From Phoronis australis (taxonomy: Eukaryota > Phoronida > Phoronidae): a stretch of 24,397 nt of DNA. The DNA lies in assembly GCA_002633005.1 (NCBI GenBank), contig NMRA01000125.1:172277-196673 (forward strand), given 5' to 3'. The notes under the pieces were generated by a model. That model searched no databases and was not told the origin of the DNA. It saw nothing but the letters and a program-made list of their open reading frames with translations. A program made the position numbers and the translations under genes. The number at the start of each line of letters is the position of its first letter. The stretch's first letter is position 1. Positions 1-12,600 of this stretch are shown one piece after another.

Positions 1-39
1 TATTTGTCACCAGGAAGACTCTTTTTTCACAACGCAGCC

Positions 40-240
40 CGATATTTCAAGTGAGATAGCGCAGTTTTGAAAAGATTCCGTCACTTGCCGAGAACGGTTT
101 TTGAGCATCGGCAATGCAAGCCGAATATTTCATATTGAGAAAGCGCATCTTTGAAAAGAAGAACCAACACTTGTCGGGAACGGTCTTGTGCGTCGACAGC
201 GCACATTTCTTATTGGGAAAGCCAGATTTTCAAAAATTAA
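40..240. repeat. Imperfect tandem repeat, unit about 81-85 bp, about 2.5 copies
   Basis: Three related starts can be read: gatatttcaagtgagatagc (42), gaatatttcatattgagaaa (123) and cacatttcttattgggaaag (203). Two copies of tgaaaag...cacttg.cg.gaacgg begin near 68 and 152. Units are diverged and CpG-rich. Family not recognised. Confidence 0.65.
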
Positions 241-466
241 TCGCGCAGACCATTTGAGTCTCATTTACCTGCAATTGTACTGCTATCAAATGAACGAGCC
301 AGCAATGTTGATATTACGACCGCTCATCGAAATAATGTACACTCACGAAATTCGGACACTAGCGGAAACCCAAATTTGGAGGTCCGCCAAATTCGGACAC
401 CACAGAAATGATGTTTCGCGAGATTCGTCCAAGAATGAATTTTTTCTATTGGAATTAATTTTCAGT

Positions 467-493
467 GTCCGAAAATCACGCGACTTTACCGTA
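467..493 (-). repeat. Left copy of a 27-bp perfect inverted repeat
   Basis: Positions 467-493 are the exact reverse complement of 23772-23798 (core TACGGTAAAGTCGCGTGATT). Nearby TTCGGAC motifs at 351 and 392 recall the same motif around the right copy (23902, 23943). It looks like the conserved end of a dispersed element. Confidence 0.75.
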
Positions 494-602
494 TTATGGA
501 CAAAACAGCATAACGCAACAATGAACATGCCTTCAAAAGTGTTATCATGAATGCTTTCCAAGTTCACTAGCGAGGTGCGGGAAAGAAGAATTCAGTACAT
601 AC

Positions 603-674
603 CCTGAGTCCTCTTCACCCGAGCTTGGCACCTTGCCAAATTTGAAACAGGAAATCTCAGGGCAAACACATGAC
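603..674 (-). CDS. ANAPC4: ANAPC4 exon 20 (residues 609-633)
   Basis: Acceptor TCTGCCACAG, donor GG|GTATGT, 72 nt, phase 2 on both sides. It encodes SCVCPEISCFKFGKVPSSGE then EDS, compatible with the IAIKFG strand of APC4. The acceptor region is duplicated 55 bp upstream in the intron (see repeat at 663-739). It is the last exon I can place; the remaining exons are to the left of the window. Confidence 0.72.
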
Positions 675-3600
675 CTGTGGCAGAGTAATATTGAAAATAA
701 ATAGTTGGCAGAAGTGACAAACACATGACCTGTGGCAGACGATCAGTTTCAGCAATCACTTTCACACAACTACTAAGTGATCTGCCCCAATACAGCAATG
801 CAATAGGATGGTTCCAGACTACATATAGCGGCAATTGAATCTCAAGATATTTACCCACAACACTGCAGCACCTGTCAAGTGGTTCTATAGCCTTGGGTTC
901 ATGCTATTCGAGTTTTTCATGTTATTTGTTGGTGACATGCTATTTTAAAGTTTTTCTCAACTGCATTTACTGTATTCATCTTTCTAATTTCAGCGACTTT
1001 TCACTGTAGCTGTGCTGTGGGGCTGCAACACAGACAAACTTAAGAAGTATTCATGTATGTGATATTTTCCGACATGATTCCTAGAACCAGCCGTCATTTG
1101 TAAAATGAAGCCAACGTAACAACGCATTTTCCAACCTCCAGGACATATGAGATTTCTAAACGGGACCTCCCTATTACTTTTTCAACACTACAAACTGATC
1201 TGTCCAATACAGCAATGCAATGCCTAGATATATTTTCACCTTCACAAAGGTTGAAACATAAAAGGTGCCAACTCCAAAACTGAGCTTTTGGTACAATTGT
1301 TTTTCAATACTTCATAACATTTTTCAGAAAGAAAAGTTTGTGACCACAAACATGTACGTGCACACACGAATTAATCAAACCAATTTCAGCGAATGTAACT
1401 TTTGCTTACAGATAAGTCTGCAGTTTCTTTGGAAAAAACTCACCATCCCTGAATTGAATTCGTTCGAGATTCACATAGCAGATGTGTTTTAGAACAACAG
1501 TCATCCCAACCACTGTGCGCAATCAGAAAGTCAGATTTGCAAAAACTACACGGTGCAAAAAGATTCATCGCACTTGCACGACCCAACATTGACTCACTTG
1601 CATATAAAAGTCTTCGTCAGAAAAAAACTTCTATTCTCAAATGATCAGCGTTTCAAATTTTTCTAAGAAATACAAGCAAAATGTTTCCGTAACAAAATCC
1701 TGGCATTCTGTATCTTCATATTTTCATCAAAAATCCATACAAATCTGTACTGGTATGCATTGCATGTTTAAAAAAATCTGCCATGCAAGATGTGAAACAA
1801 AAAATCTCAGTACAGACACAAGACCCGCAGGGAGGCGATAGACTTAAGCGGTCACCCAACAATGGAATGACAAAAGTTCTAGACGAGTTCATACATTTGT
1901 TTTAATATCTACAATCAGGTGTACAAAGCATATGCGAAACTGGAATTTACCTGTCCGTCAGTTGCCTAGTAACCAGCAGTTTCTCACAAGGTGGCACGCA
2001 GTCAACCGATAGGGAGTACAGGTATGTCCTATCAACCACGACACAGGTGTGCCTGAGAAGAAACAATTTCATAGTTCGAGTAATAAAGCCCATTCAAATA
2101 AAAAATAATTTATACCAACAATGACAAACTGAAACAGCATTTCCATGCAACAATGGATAACATTTTGTAGTCAGATTGGTCTGAACCTCTTCCGTCATCC
2201 GCTATCATCTACATAGGAACATATCTGCCACATTTCACAAAAATGAAGGAGATACTGTCGTGGACACAAAAAACAAAACAAAACTGTCACTACAGGTCGC
2301 CACAGTAGTCAAACCTGTCAGAAAATCAGTTTCTGCTGCGGTCTTCTTGTTAGGAATACATTTGTCAATTTTCATAATGATTCCTTGAACACTTTGGCAG
2401 ATAGGAAGGTAGACGTCAAAAATGTACTAAAAATTTTTAAAATTGCCACCAGGTGATGCAGAATACGTCACATCCGTTCGAAAACCTATATGCTACATTT
2501 CATCAAAATCTATTAAGGAACTCGAAAGATACAGAAGTAAATGTAAAAAAACTAAAACTGCCACGAGGGGGCACACCTGCAGTCAAATTTGTCTGAAACT
2601 CGTCGCCATTCGTTATCATCTCCATAGGAACATGTCTGCCAAATTTCCTAAAAATCCTCCTAAGAGTTAAGGAGATACAGCCGTGGAAGCAAAAAAACAA
2701 AAAAATGCCACTAGGAGTAGCCAAAGTATTTGAACCCATCCGAAAATCAGTGTCAGCCGCAATCTTCTTATCAGGAACGCATCTGCCAGTTTTCAGCAAT
2801 TAGGCCGCTAAGAAGGCGGACATCAAAAACATATTCAATTTTTTTCAAAATTGCCACCAAGTGGCACAGAATACGTCAAACCCGTCCAAAAACAGGGGGG
2901 AGTCATTGTCTCTTTAATAGAAACCTATCTACTAAATTTCATGCAAATCCATCTAGGAACTCCAAAGATGCAGGGGCTAACGTAAAAAAATTATAAAATT
3001 GCCACTAGGGGGCACAGCGGTAGTCGAATCGGTCCGAAACTCGCGGTCATCTGTCCTGAGCTTCATAGAAACACATCTGTCAAATCTTATTATAATCTTC
3101 AAGGGGTTTAGGAGATATAGCCGCAGATACTGGATGCAAAGACAGAAATGAAGCCAATATGCACCCACATATAAATATGTGGGTGCATAAAAAGGCAGGT
3201 ACATTCAAAATAAATCAACAGGATCAATAAAATGACAAAATTTTGTACAATATAAATGTTCGAGATAAAATCTCAAAAACAGCATTACAGTTTTCTAAAT
3301 TGGCACTTCATTTTTGTTTTATGCATCTTTGAATTTTTTCCAAAAAAATCATGGATTGAAGTCCTATTTTTGATGTAAAAATGGAACATTTTAAAAACAA
3401 TTTCTAACAGCATTTCGGAGAACCGTGTATGAAGCATAGAATCTGAACGTTTCCTGTACATCCAATCAGCCATTTCTTAGACACAATGTTACGAAGTTGG
3501 CCAAAATTGGATACTTTCAAGGGTGATACATAACCTTCAGCCCTCAGACACAGCATCAGTGGCGTACGTCTTATAACATTTTGTTTTCAGAAAGGATCTC

Positions 3601-6600
3601 CGTAGCTCATAGCATCACAAGCATTAAATGTATTTGAAATACAATTCATAGTAAGCAGGATTTATATAATTTCTAGAACTTTTGACCTTGAAAAAACACT
3701 TACTGTTTTGTTACAAGGATAGGAGTCTTCACATCTAGCCTAGAAAATGAAAAGATAACATAAAACCATGGCAACAGAAGTTGACACATAAGTTAACTAA
3801 AAATTCACATATTTTAACTAAAGTCCCAAACAGAGCTCTGAAAATCACAATGTTTCAAAAACCTCAAAATTCTCTGGACTTTTGTCGGTTACTTCACAGT
3901 TTTGTACTTGAGGTACAGTTATGTAGTTTCTAACAGAAGTAACTCACGACGTTCATAAAGATCCACTGTGTGCACTGCAAACGACAGATACAAGGGGGAT
4001 CAATTTTTCAAACATTTTTACTCGAGTGAGCGACACTAGTAAGCTAAAATTTGCATGGGGAAAATAATACGATGCCATCAACTTAACTACAAGCGAGCTA
4101 GCAAATTTCATTCACTCAAGTTACAAACCTTTCAAACTCCGGGTGGACACATATCTTCCATGTTCCAAGACACTGCAAGGAGTCACCAATTACCGACTGA
4201 AAAAGAAGTAAAATTATTAGTCATTGGCGGATGACAGTGAAGATTATAGGAATCCATTCATCATTAACTACAATGTCTTCACACGCTAATTAACCAATTC
4301 ATTAACATATAAATAAACTATGGTATGGTTCCCAACAATGCGTTTTTAATTTCCACAAGATTTTCAGAATTACTGTTATATCCAATGAGATTTCTAGGAT
4401 ATTAATCTCATTTTTCCATGCTTTTCCAGGATATTAATTTGATTCATTTTCCACAAGTTATCCACAGTAAATCATTTGCAAGTTCCATGAGATATCTACC
4501 ATATTACTTTCACTCTCCATGAGTATCGCAAGATATTACTTTCATTTCCCAAGAGTTTTCCTAAACATTATATTCATTATCCATGAGTTTTCCAGGATTT
4601 ACTTTCATTTTTTCCATGGTTTTCCAGGATATTAATTTGATTCATTTTCCAGGAGTTATCCATTTCCATGTTCCGTAAAATTTCAAGCATATTACATTCA
4701 CTTTCCACGAGTATTCCAAGATATTACTTTCATTTCCCATGAGTTTTCCTAAACATTATTTTCATTATCCATGAGTTTTCCAGGACACAATTTTCACTTC
4801 ACAAGTTATATTCCACACTAAAAAGTAGACCCTCATGTAACTAGTCATTTTTGTTGAGAATATCTGAATGCATGAACTTTTTATCCATCTTCTTACCTTT
4901 CCCACAAGTTTCACAAATAAGTTCTTACCTTTTCATATATTTGTTGAGTTGCCTATGCACGCAAACTATTTTTAATTGTCATTTTTTAGGTGTGTCATAA
5001 GTGGGAACTATATCATAATGTTTATGCCCGGTTTCCACTGAAATTCTGCAACTTAGCATGACTGTGAAAGAGTTACAGACTTCAGCAGCATGTTTCCAAT
5101 TACTATGCGTGAATACTTACAGATGGTTTCAGCATGGTCGATTCTATGCTACTCTCCAGAGATTTCTGTACTTGCGTGAGAGACTTGTTCACCTCCGCTT
5201 TGTAGAACAACTTGCAACCTGAAAATGTATCATGCAAATTTTATAAAGGAGCACGAAAGAAACCTATGGATATTTCAAAAGACAGTGTTGAAAATTCACA
5301 ACGCTTACACTCGACCAACTATTCTTTCTGTCAGGCTCATTTGTTTCCCTAAAATAGTCAATGTTTGGCATAGTCATGTTTTCAACGAGTTCTGTCTTTG
5401 CAAAAACAATGTTGTCAGAGAAAGAATTTATTGCACTTGATTGACGTTAATAGTAGAACAAAACTTTACAACGGCAATAAACCCCCGTTAAGACCAAGAA
5501 GCGAATTTTTGATACAGACCCCTTATCAATATAAAATAGGTCTCCAAACTTGGTCATTATTCTGTAAGAATATGTTGAGCGCATAAAATGACACGTCACG
5601 ACAAGGCAACAGGTGCAGCCTCAGTCTCATGCAATAATGAACTATCAGTTCTGTCCCAGCCGACATTACCTTCAATTTGACTAAGGAACAATTAGAGATT
5701 AATTATGGCAAGTGGTCTAAATCAAAAGTTGTTTTTGTGATGAAAGGTAAGTTTGTAATTGCTTTAATTAAGGTTGCGTATGACCTTATTGACAAGTCTT
5801 CGCATTTAGCCAAATATCTACACAAGTATAGAAATTCACTTTGTAAACACATATTTTTGGAAAGTACAAAGACACTTTGATTTTTAACACCTTACCAATC
5901 TGCTATTAATAGGGTCATGTGACTGCATCTTTTTAATAGTAAAATAGAAAACAAACTTCCATTCACAGCAAAGCAACGGTATCAACAACATGACTAAATT
6001 TCTTTATTTGATATAAATGCTCAAAACAAATTCTCAAACGCTTTACAGTTTTTACATTATTGTTTCATTTCCGTATTAAGCAAATTTTGATTTCTTTCAA
6101 AAAAATTCTAGCCTCTCATGCAAAAGCTAAACATTTGAAAAGCAACTCCTAAAAGAATTTTGGAGAACTGTGCATATAGTATAGTATCAAAAATCAATCA
6201 TTTTTGTTGAATACAACTCCTGATTTTTTTCACAGAAACCAAAGCAGTCCTATTTTGTGATATCCCTTATGCAAAATTTATACATTTAAAAAACAATTCC
6301 AAACAGCATTTTGAAGAACAGTGCATAGAAGATGCTATGTAACATTAAAATTGCTACAAAAATAACTTCTGTCAAAACCTGATGTAGTCTACTTATCATT
6401 ATAAAACAAGCCTCAACTTCTCCCTAATTGAGATAGAATAGAATTCTGTGCCTTGAAAAAACTAACAGTTCGTTAACACTGGAGACCAAGCTTAACAATT
6501 TGGTGAATCATGTGATATGCCAAAAGTGAGTGTACCAGACAAGGGAAAGCTAAATAGGCATGCCAAAAGCTACAAACTCCAGTAGTTCCTCAAAAGTAAG

Positions 6601-9600
6601 CAATGTTTATTTTTTTTATAAAAATCATCTGATTTACTGCCAATTTAATTATCTGGTTTAGTGGCAATCATGTTTCGATATTGACTTTGATTTCTCTTTC
6701 TTCCGTCTTCCCCTTGATAATTCACCGTAATTTCTTAAATCTTTACTCATGAATCAACCCCTTTTATTTTTGTCACAAATTTCCTAATTTTCATCAGAGT
6801 CCCTTACAGTCAATAATCAGATTTTCAGTCTGCCATTTTCCCCTTACTTGAGCATTATCGGACAACCACTTAAATTCATAATTCTTTTGTCAATTACTCT
6901 TGTTTTTTTCATTCAATTCCCTGACTGCACAAATCTATCATTCAATTCAATACAACTTTGATGAGATTCTGTTACTTTGTTAAAAACTTTTACCATCGAG
7001 CAGGCCAGATGGCACCACGTGCTTGCTCCACATGTCGTTCTTGTTGCTAGGTAACACCGTCAGGTCGGCATCTTTCAGGTACTGACCCACTTTCTCTAAC
7101 TTGAACCCCGACTTGGTACCATCCATTTCCTGAAAACAGCACAGTGCTTTCTGACTGAGGGATACTAAGGCTGAGGTTCACTTAATCCAAAATAAATTAC
7201 TAGAATTATTAATTACTATTATTACCCAATTTTAACAAAATGCTGGAAGAAACAACAGTCAAGTTTTTGTTGAGATTTCGTCAAAATTGAAACAGGATTT
7301 CATGGAAATGAAATGGATATTTAATCGCCGTTTTGTGAGTCAAATCTTTTTTTGTCGAATTTTGACACTGTCCAGTTCATTTTAAAAGCACTGTATTAGA
7401 CGTTTTTGAACAAGATACACGTATTCTACTCATATATTGTGTCTTTTCCTGAGCTTGGTCTCTGTGAGCTGTATGCAACACATTAAGAGCCAGCAATTGG
7501 TTGATGCTTGGCTGAGAAGAGTGATACTGCTTGTATGGAAATTTACCTCCTGAACAAACCTGTCTGAACGTCAATAAAGGTGCGTAATCAAGACAATGGG
7601 GCTATTCGGAAAATTTACATTAACTAGAGGGCGCGCGTGTACTAGTGGTGATAGATTAGGCAGCCTCGATTTCACGAGCCCTTTAAATACATGGTGAAAT
7701 GGCTTGCATCCGTGCCAACTGAATCTGAGATTGCGTGAAAAGGGTGCTTCTATGAGAGGAAGTAATTACGACCTTGTACAAAGGTAAGATTTGTGATTAT
7801 TTTAACGATTATTCCATGTTTATTCTTCTGATGCCTGTTAACTGAGGTACTATCCAATGTCGACTTCGCGGCAGCCGCAAGTCCGGTTAATCTTTGTTTG
7901 TTGTGATGTGTGTTACGATACTTGACGTAGCACTCGGGATCTTTTTGTACATCAAAGCAGTATTATTGTTTGGAATGATTTCTAACAGGTTTATCAGTGA
8001 CAGTTACATCAATCAATGCTGAATGTTTATGCTGTCAACTCCATATTGGTTAGTAAGTTAAGATTATATTACAAGCCCAATGGCAAAGGGTACGTGACAA
8101 ATATGTGGCATCAGACTATTTGTTTACTCCCTATCCTATGTCTTCCGGAAATCTATTACACGTTGAAATGGAAATCTATCATGTCTGTTTTCACGTGGCC
8201 TTTGGTTTTCAGGTCTGAGGGCTTGTACCGTGCAGAGGAGATATTCATCGCTTCTGCACCATCTCTAAATGGACAAAAATTGGTTTTAAGCATTTGACTG
8301 CACCTAACCAGCAAGATCTTCCCATCCAGTGCAGATATGTTGTCAAAGCCTACTTTCTATATCGGAGACAACGAACAAAGCGTTTGAAAAGGAACAGCTA
8401 TTTTTAAAGAAAGGTATGTAAGTCGTTTTTTTAAATCAATTAATCAGGTGCTTAGCGTGGGGATTGGCATAGGGGGTTGGGATTGTAAAATTTGGTACAA
8501 CTGAATGTGTGGAAATAACAGGTAATACATGTCTGGGGGAAAGAGCATGGTGAGGCAATTCTTAACCTTCATGAAGTTCCTTGAAGTTTATTTCATGAAA
8601 CTGTTTTGCTATCAATTGTAAACCCATAAAAATATATTACATTTTCTGAATTCTTAGTGACTGAATAGTCTTAACTCATGCCTTGAAATGTTGCAACTCG
8701 TTTATAAAATCAAATGACTGCCATTTTTGTGAAAATTGCATTTTTGATGGTGCCTTACGACTTGTAATTACTCTTAAACAACAGAAAGATTATCATTTTC
8801 AAATGACCCAAGTCTTCATATCTTCTATTAGAGGAAAACTAAAAAGTCTGAGAAACGGTTCCCTCAGCCTTAGACTAGAAGTATGCTTGACAGACCAATG
8901 AACCTGTAATCGGAGTTTAAAATTGCTGTAAGTATCAAAAATAAAAAGGCTTGAAAATGGGTAACAAAGGTTTGAAGTTGTCTCAAAAAACTTGCATATT
9001 TTGCAGACAAGTGATGCATTTATAAAATTGTTATGGCTACAAATGAAAAATAAAGACGAAGTTTTATACAATACTTATTATATACACCCTTGCTTTCTGA
9101 AAATAATAATTATTTAATTTTGTGTGAAATTGTAGAGCAATCACCATATATTTTTGAAAAACAGGGGTAGCATTTTTTGACCCAACCTGGAGTACTTAAT
9201 TATTCATATTTCAATATTTGTTCCAGGTTCAGTGACATTTTAAGGCCACTTCAAGCCGCAACATAGACAAGGTTTGTTACTCCTTTCTCTTCTCACATCA
9301 TTTCCACACACCTGCAATGCTGCATGGCACAATGTACAAGTTAGTGGCCCTGGAGAAATGTGAATCGCAGTACTAACTTACCATATTATAAGACAATGTG
9401 CCAGTGGATTGTTTGTGTATGAAGAGGAACTATATCTGACTGTTACACAAGTCAGCCTAGTTGGTGAGGATGCCCTTTCATAGGCAATGAGTCGTGTGAA
9501 GAATATTTCCTTTCCAGGAAGAAACTTGACTGCAGCTAAAGAAAACCTAGTGACACTTGGTCTAGTTCAGGGTCAAATTTTGGGCACAAAACGAGTCAAG

Positions 9601-12600
9601 TGATATGCTGTTATATTTACCTTCAAGGATCTAATTGTGGATGTTATTGAAGCTGAATGAGGTTACATGAAGGAAAGCCACGTGCCGATACCGGACCTTT
9701 TCTTACAAGCGCGTCTATAGGCCAGTGAAATGAAAAGCAAAAGCATCTGGTATAAATACCTGTCCTTTCTCACTGAGTGACATTAAATTTTCCTTTCAGA
9801 AGAAAGGCGTTATATTAATGGTAAAAACTTTTCAATTTGGTACACACTATGGGGAAATGACGTTCAGTGACTGTATCGATGGTCTTATTGTCAATAGAAA
9901 GCCCATTAATGTTACACTTTGATGATCGAATAAATCTTTCATCAACAGGCAAGTTTGTCACCAATTATTGAAATCACAATATTTCTTGTTTTAAAGCCCC
10001 ATACAGTGCAGTTATGTTTATTCTTTATAAAGCTGAAATGATTACCGAATACACTTGCAAATTGTGATATTTCTGTGGACCTATAGCAATGTGCAGCAAT
10101 CAAAATGAAGTATTCCCCTTTGTTTACATTTGATTTGTTTGTGTGTGTAATTATTTTTAGAGCTTTCTTAAGAAGGCCTTTGAACAATTTTAAGTTTTGT
10201 GTTAACTTGTCTACATGCAAGAAAAGTATGTTTTTAATTGTAGCTAGCTGGATAAGAATCTGCTATGCTTAAGATTCGAGAATAAATAATCATCAGTGTA
10301 TTTAAAAACAAAATGGCAAACTGAACAACAACATACATACACAGAAACATTGTTAAAACAATTGTAATTTTTCCGTAATCAGGCATATCAAGGGTTGAAT
10401 TTCTGAATTAGGTTCAATTCCCTCAGGTTATTGCTGAAGGATTGCTTTTCACTTTGTCCAAAGGTAAAATAGACGGCCAGGCGGCTGGTTTCAGTCGTTT
10501 TCTCTCACATGTAACTGAATAGTCAGAGAAATTGCATTGTCGGATAACCAGGCAGACACGAGGTACGAAAGGGAATTGGGGACAGAATGATAGTGTTTAA
10601 TGGGTGCACAATTCAAGATCCCAATGTAAAATTACTATTTTTCCCTTTCAACCCACAAACAGCGAAAGGTGCCGTGTGACTCGTACTTATTCATAATTAC
10701 TAGCGATCATTTTTACTAGCAATCATTTTTACTTGCGATTCAATTTACTAGCGATCATTTTACTAGTGACCATTTTACTAGCGATCATTTTACTAGTGAT
10801 CATTTTACTAGTGACCATTTTACTAGCGATCATTTTACTAACGATTTATGCGTGGCGAAGAAGTTTCCCCGTCACGATTAGATGTGTGGCGGTCAATTTG
10901 AGTATAATTAACAAGTGGTGGGGCCAAAAAGGAGCGTGGCGGGCCGCCAGAAGTTTACACCCTGAAAGCAAATCTCGAAACTGGTCGAAACCGGTCGGAA
11001 CTTGCTGAAACCAAGACAAAAGGTATATACAATTCAACTTTACCTCAGTGAAATTGTCCTTGAGAAACTCTGCCACAAAACTGACATCTTGCTGTGTCAT
11101 CTGCAAATATTCATATTGACCATCAAATGAAATGACACTTTGAACAAAACGAGAGCAGAGTGTTGATATATGTCCACCGTGTGCATGGTATATATCGCAG
11201 ATACAAGCCGGATGTTCGCTATTATAAACATTACCACTAAAAAGACCAACACTAAATAATAAACATAAAACAGCCACTAGGGGTGCTTAGCAAGTCAGCA
11301 AATCTCTCCCCAATAGGAACAGACCTGCTAAAATCGCAAAAAAATAAAAATGGCACTAGAGAGCACAGTAGTATAGTCAGACATGTCCATAAGTCATTGT
11401 CACCCAATGTCATGTTCTTAGAAATACAATTGTCAAATACATTATAAGCAAATATCCAGTGGTAGAGAGTGATGTGACACCAACATGTGAACCAAATGAC
11501 CAGTGCATGAGTGATATTCCAAATTGTTTTCTACTTGACCTCATATTAACTTGCTTAAGATACAAAACAGCCAGGATCATGCAGCAACAGCTCCACCTAT
11601 AGTCAAGTGCTATGATATTCTCTAAAGGACTGCTCATTACACAACTTTTAATGTGACATCTCATGCCAATTCTTGCGAAATATGTAGTCATCATTTCGAA
11701 GCACCGCCTGCCATTTACATGGAATATAAACAGTGTGGTTTAACTGTAACTTTTTTATATAAGATTAAGGTCTCAAAATGCTTGTGCTGTGAGACATTCA
11801 GGTGACTATCTGAATGACAAATCTGTCCCTCAAATACAACTTGCGAAGTGGTTGTGCAGAAATTGCTTTTGTCCACGGACTACACATAAGAGCTCTATGT
11901 CGCTTAAATGCCATTCAAAAGTGACCACTCCATCATCCCATATTGTTCTGTGCCATCAAGTACTGTGCTAAGTACTGGGCTCTGTGTAGCCCTTCAAGTT
12001 ACTCCTAACTACTGGGCTCTGTGTAGCCCTTCAGGCCTTATTTACTGTATCACAATAAAAGTTCCTCAAATCCAAATTAAATTTAACTTGTTAAATGCAT
12101 TTATCGTCATTATTTTGACACTTGTCTCTTTATTTTGAGACCAGTACTTAGGGTTTATTTTGCATTACTCATCTCTGTTTATAGCCTCAAGGGCCTACTT
12201 TTGTATTCATACGTTTCTCTACGCGACTCCTGATTGGTCACCCATATTTCCTTTGTTCAGTTCAACGTGGTCTCTCATTCAGCCACCTACCTCGTCGTCT
12301 ACAAAAGACCTACGTTCGTTCTCTTCATTTTTTCCCCACCCCCCATCCCGGGTGTCGGTTCCACTTTCTCTTTGCTCATATACATTTCCTGTTAGGTTTT
12401 TTCAAGTTTTGTGTTCATGTTCTGTACTTTTCCTTTAAGCCCTTCAGGCAGTTCTTTTGTTTTGTTCCCTCTTTCAGGGCTATTCATTGTACACGCCGGT
12501 GGGCGTTTTGTCCATGCCCATCTTGCAGAGTCTTAGTTAGTTTTATCTATTTACATCATAATAAATGACAATATTCGCAATCCTCCTCTTGTTTTACTTT

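Larger units (their letters stand above)
1..602. other. Partial intron downstream of ANAPC4 exon 20
   Basis: No coding exon found on the minus strand. It holds an 81-85-bp imperfect tandem repeat (about 40-240) and the left copy of a 27-bp inverted repeat (467-493) with extra TTCGGAC motifs. It is CpG-rich compared with the other introns. The plus-strand open frame of 120 codons here is built from these repeats. Confidence 0.6.
2053..3703. other. ANAPC4 intron 18
   Basis: A 1651-nt intron almost filled by repeats: the family B array (2160-3130), a perfect palindrome (3158-3189) and a family A copy (3230-3535). No genes seen. Confidence 0.7.
7130..11043. other. ANAPC4 intron 14, the largest intron
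   Basis: A 3914-nt intron with no exon of ANAPC4. It carries a 15-bp tandem array near its 5' end (10698-10850) and several plus-strand splice-like signals: a TATA-like tttaaatac at 7682, donor-like aaaggtaaga at 7782, acceptor ggttttcag at 8203-8211, donor aggtatgtaa at 8412, acceptors at about 9228, 9518 and 9800, and aataaa at 9929. A 38-codon plus-strand frame runs 9487-9603. A nested antisense noncoding transcript is possible but unproven. Confidence 0.5.

Noticed and set aside
188-550. Plus-strand 120-codon frame at the left end
   Set aside because: Lies in repeat sequence; its KSRDFTVL part recurs in the minus-strand frame at 23743-24012 only because both contain the inverted repeat.
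4375-4800. CRISPR-like appearance of the repeated 38-bp units
   Set aside because: There are no unique spacers of constant length, units are diverged and contiguous, and the DNA is clearly eukaryotic.
8016-8297. Plus-strand 93-codon frame
   Set aside because: Crosses an apparent acceptor signal at 8211 and resembles no protein family; kept only as part of the possible noncoding transcript.
10733-11008. Plus-strand 91-codon hydrophobic frame
   Set aside because: It is the translation of the 15-bp tandem repeat (LLAII/LLVTI pentamers) plus antisense of nearby intron; not a membrane protein.
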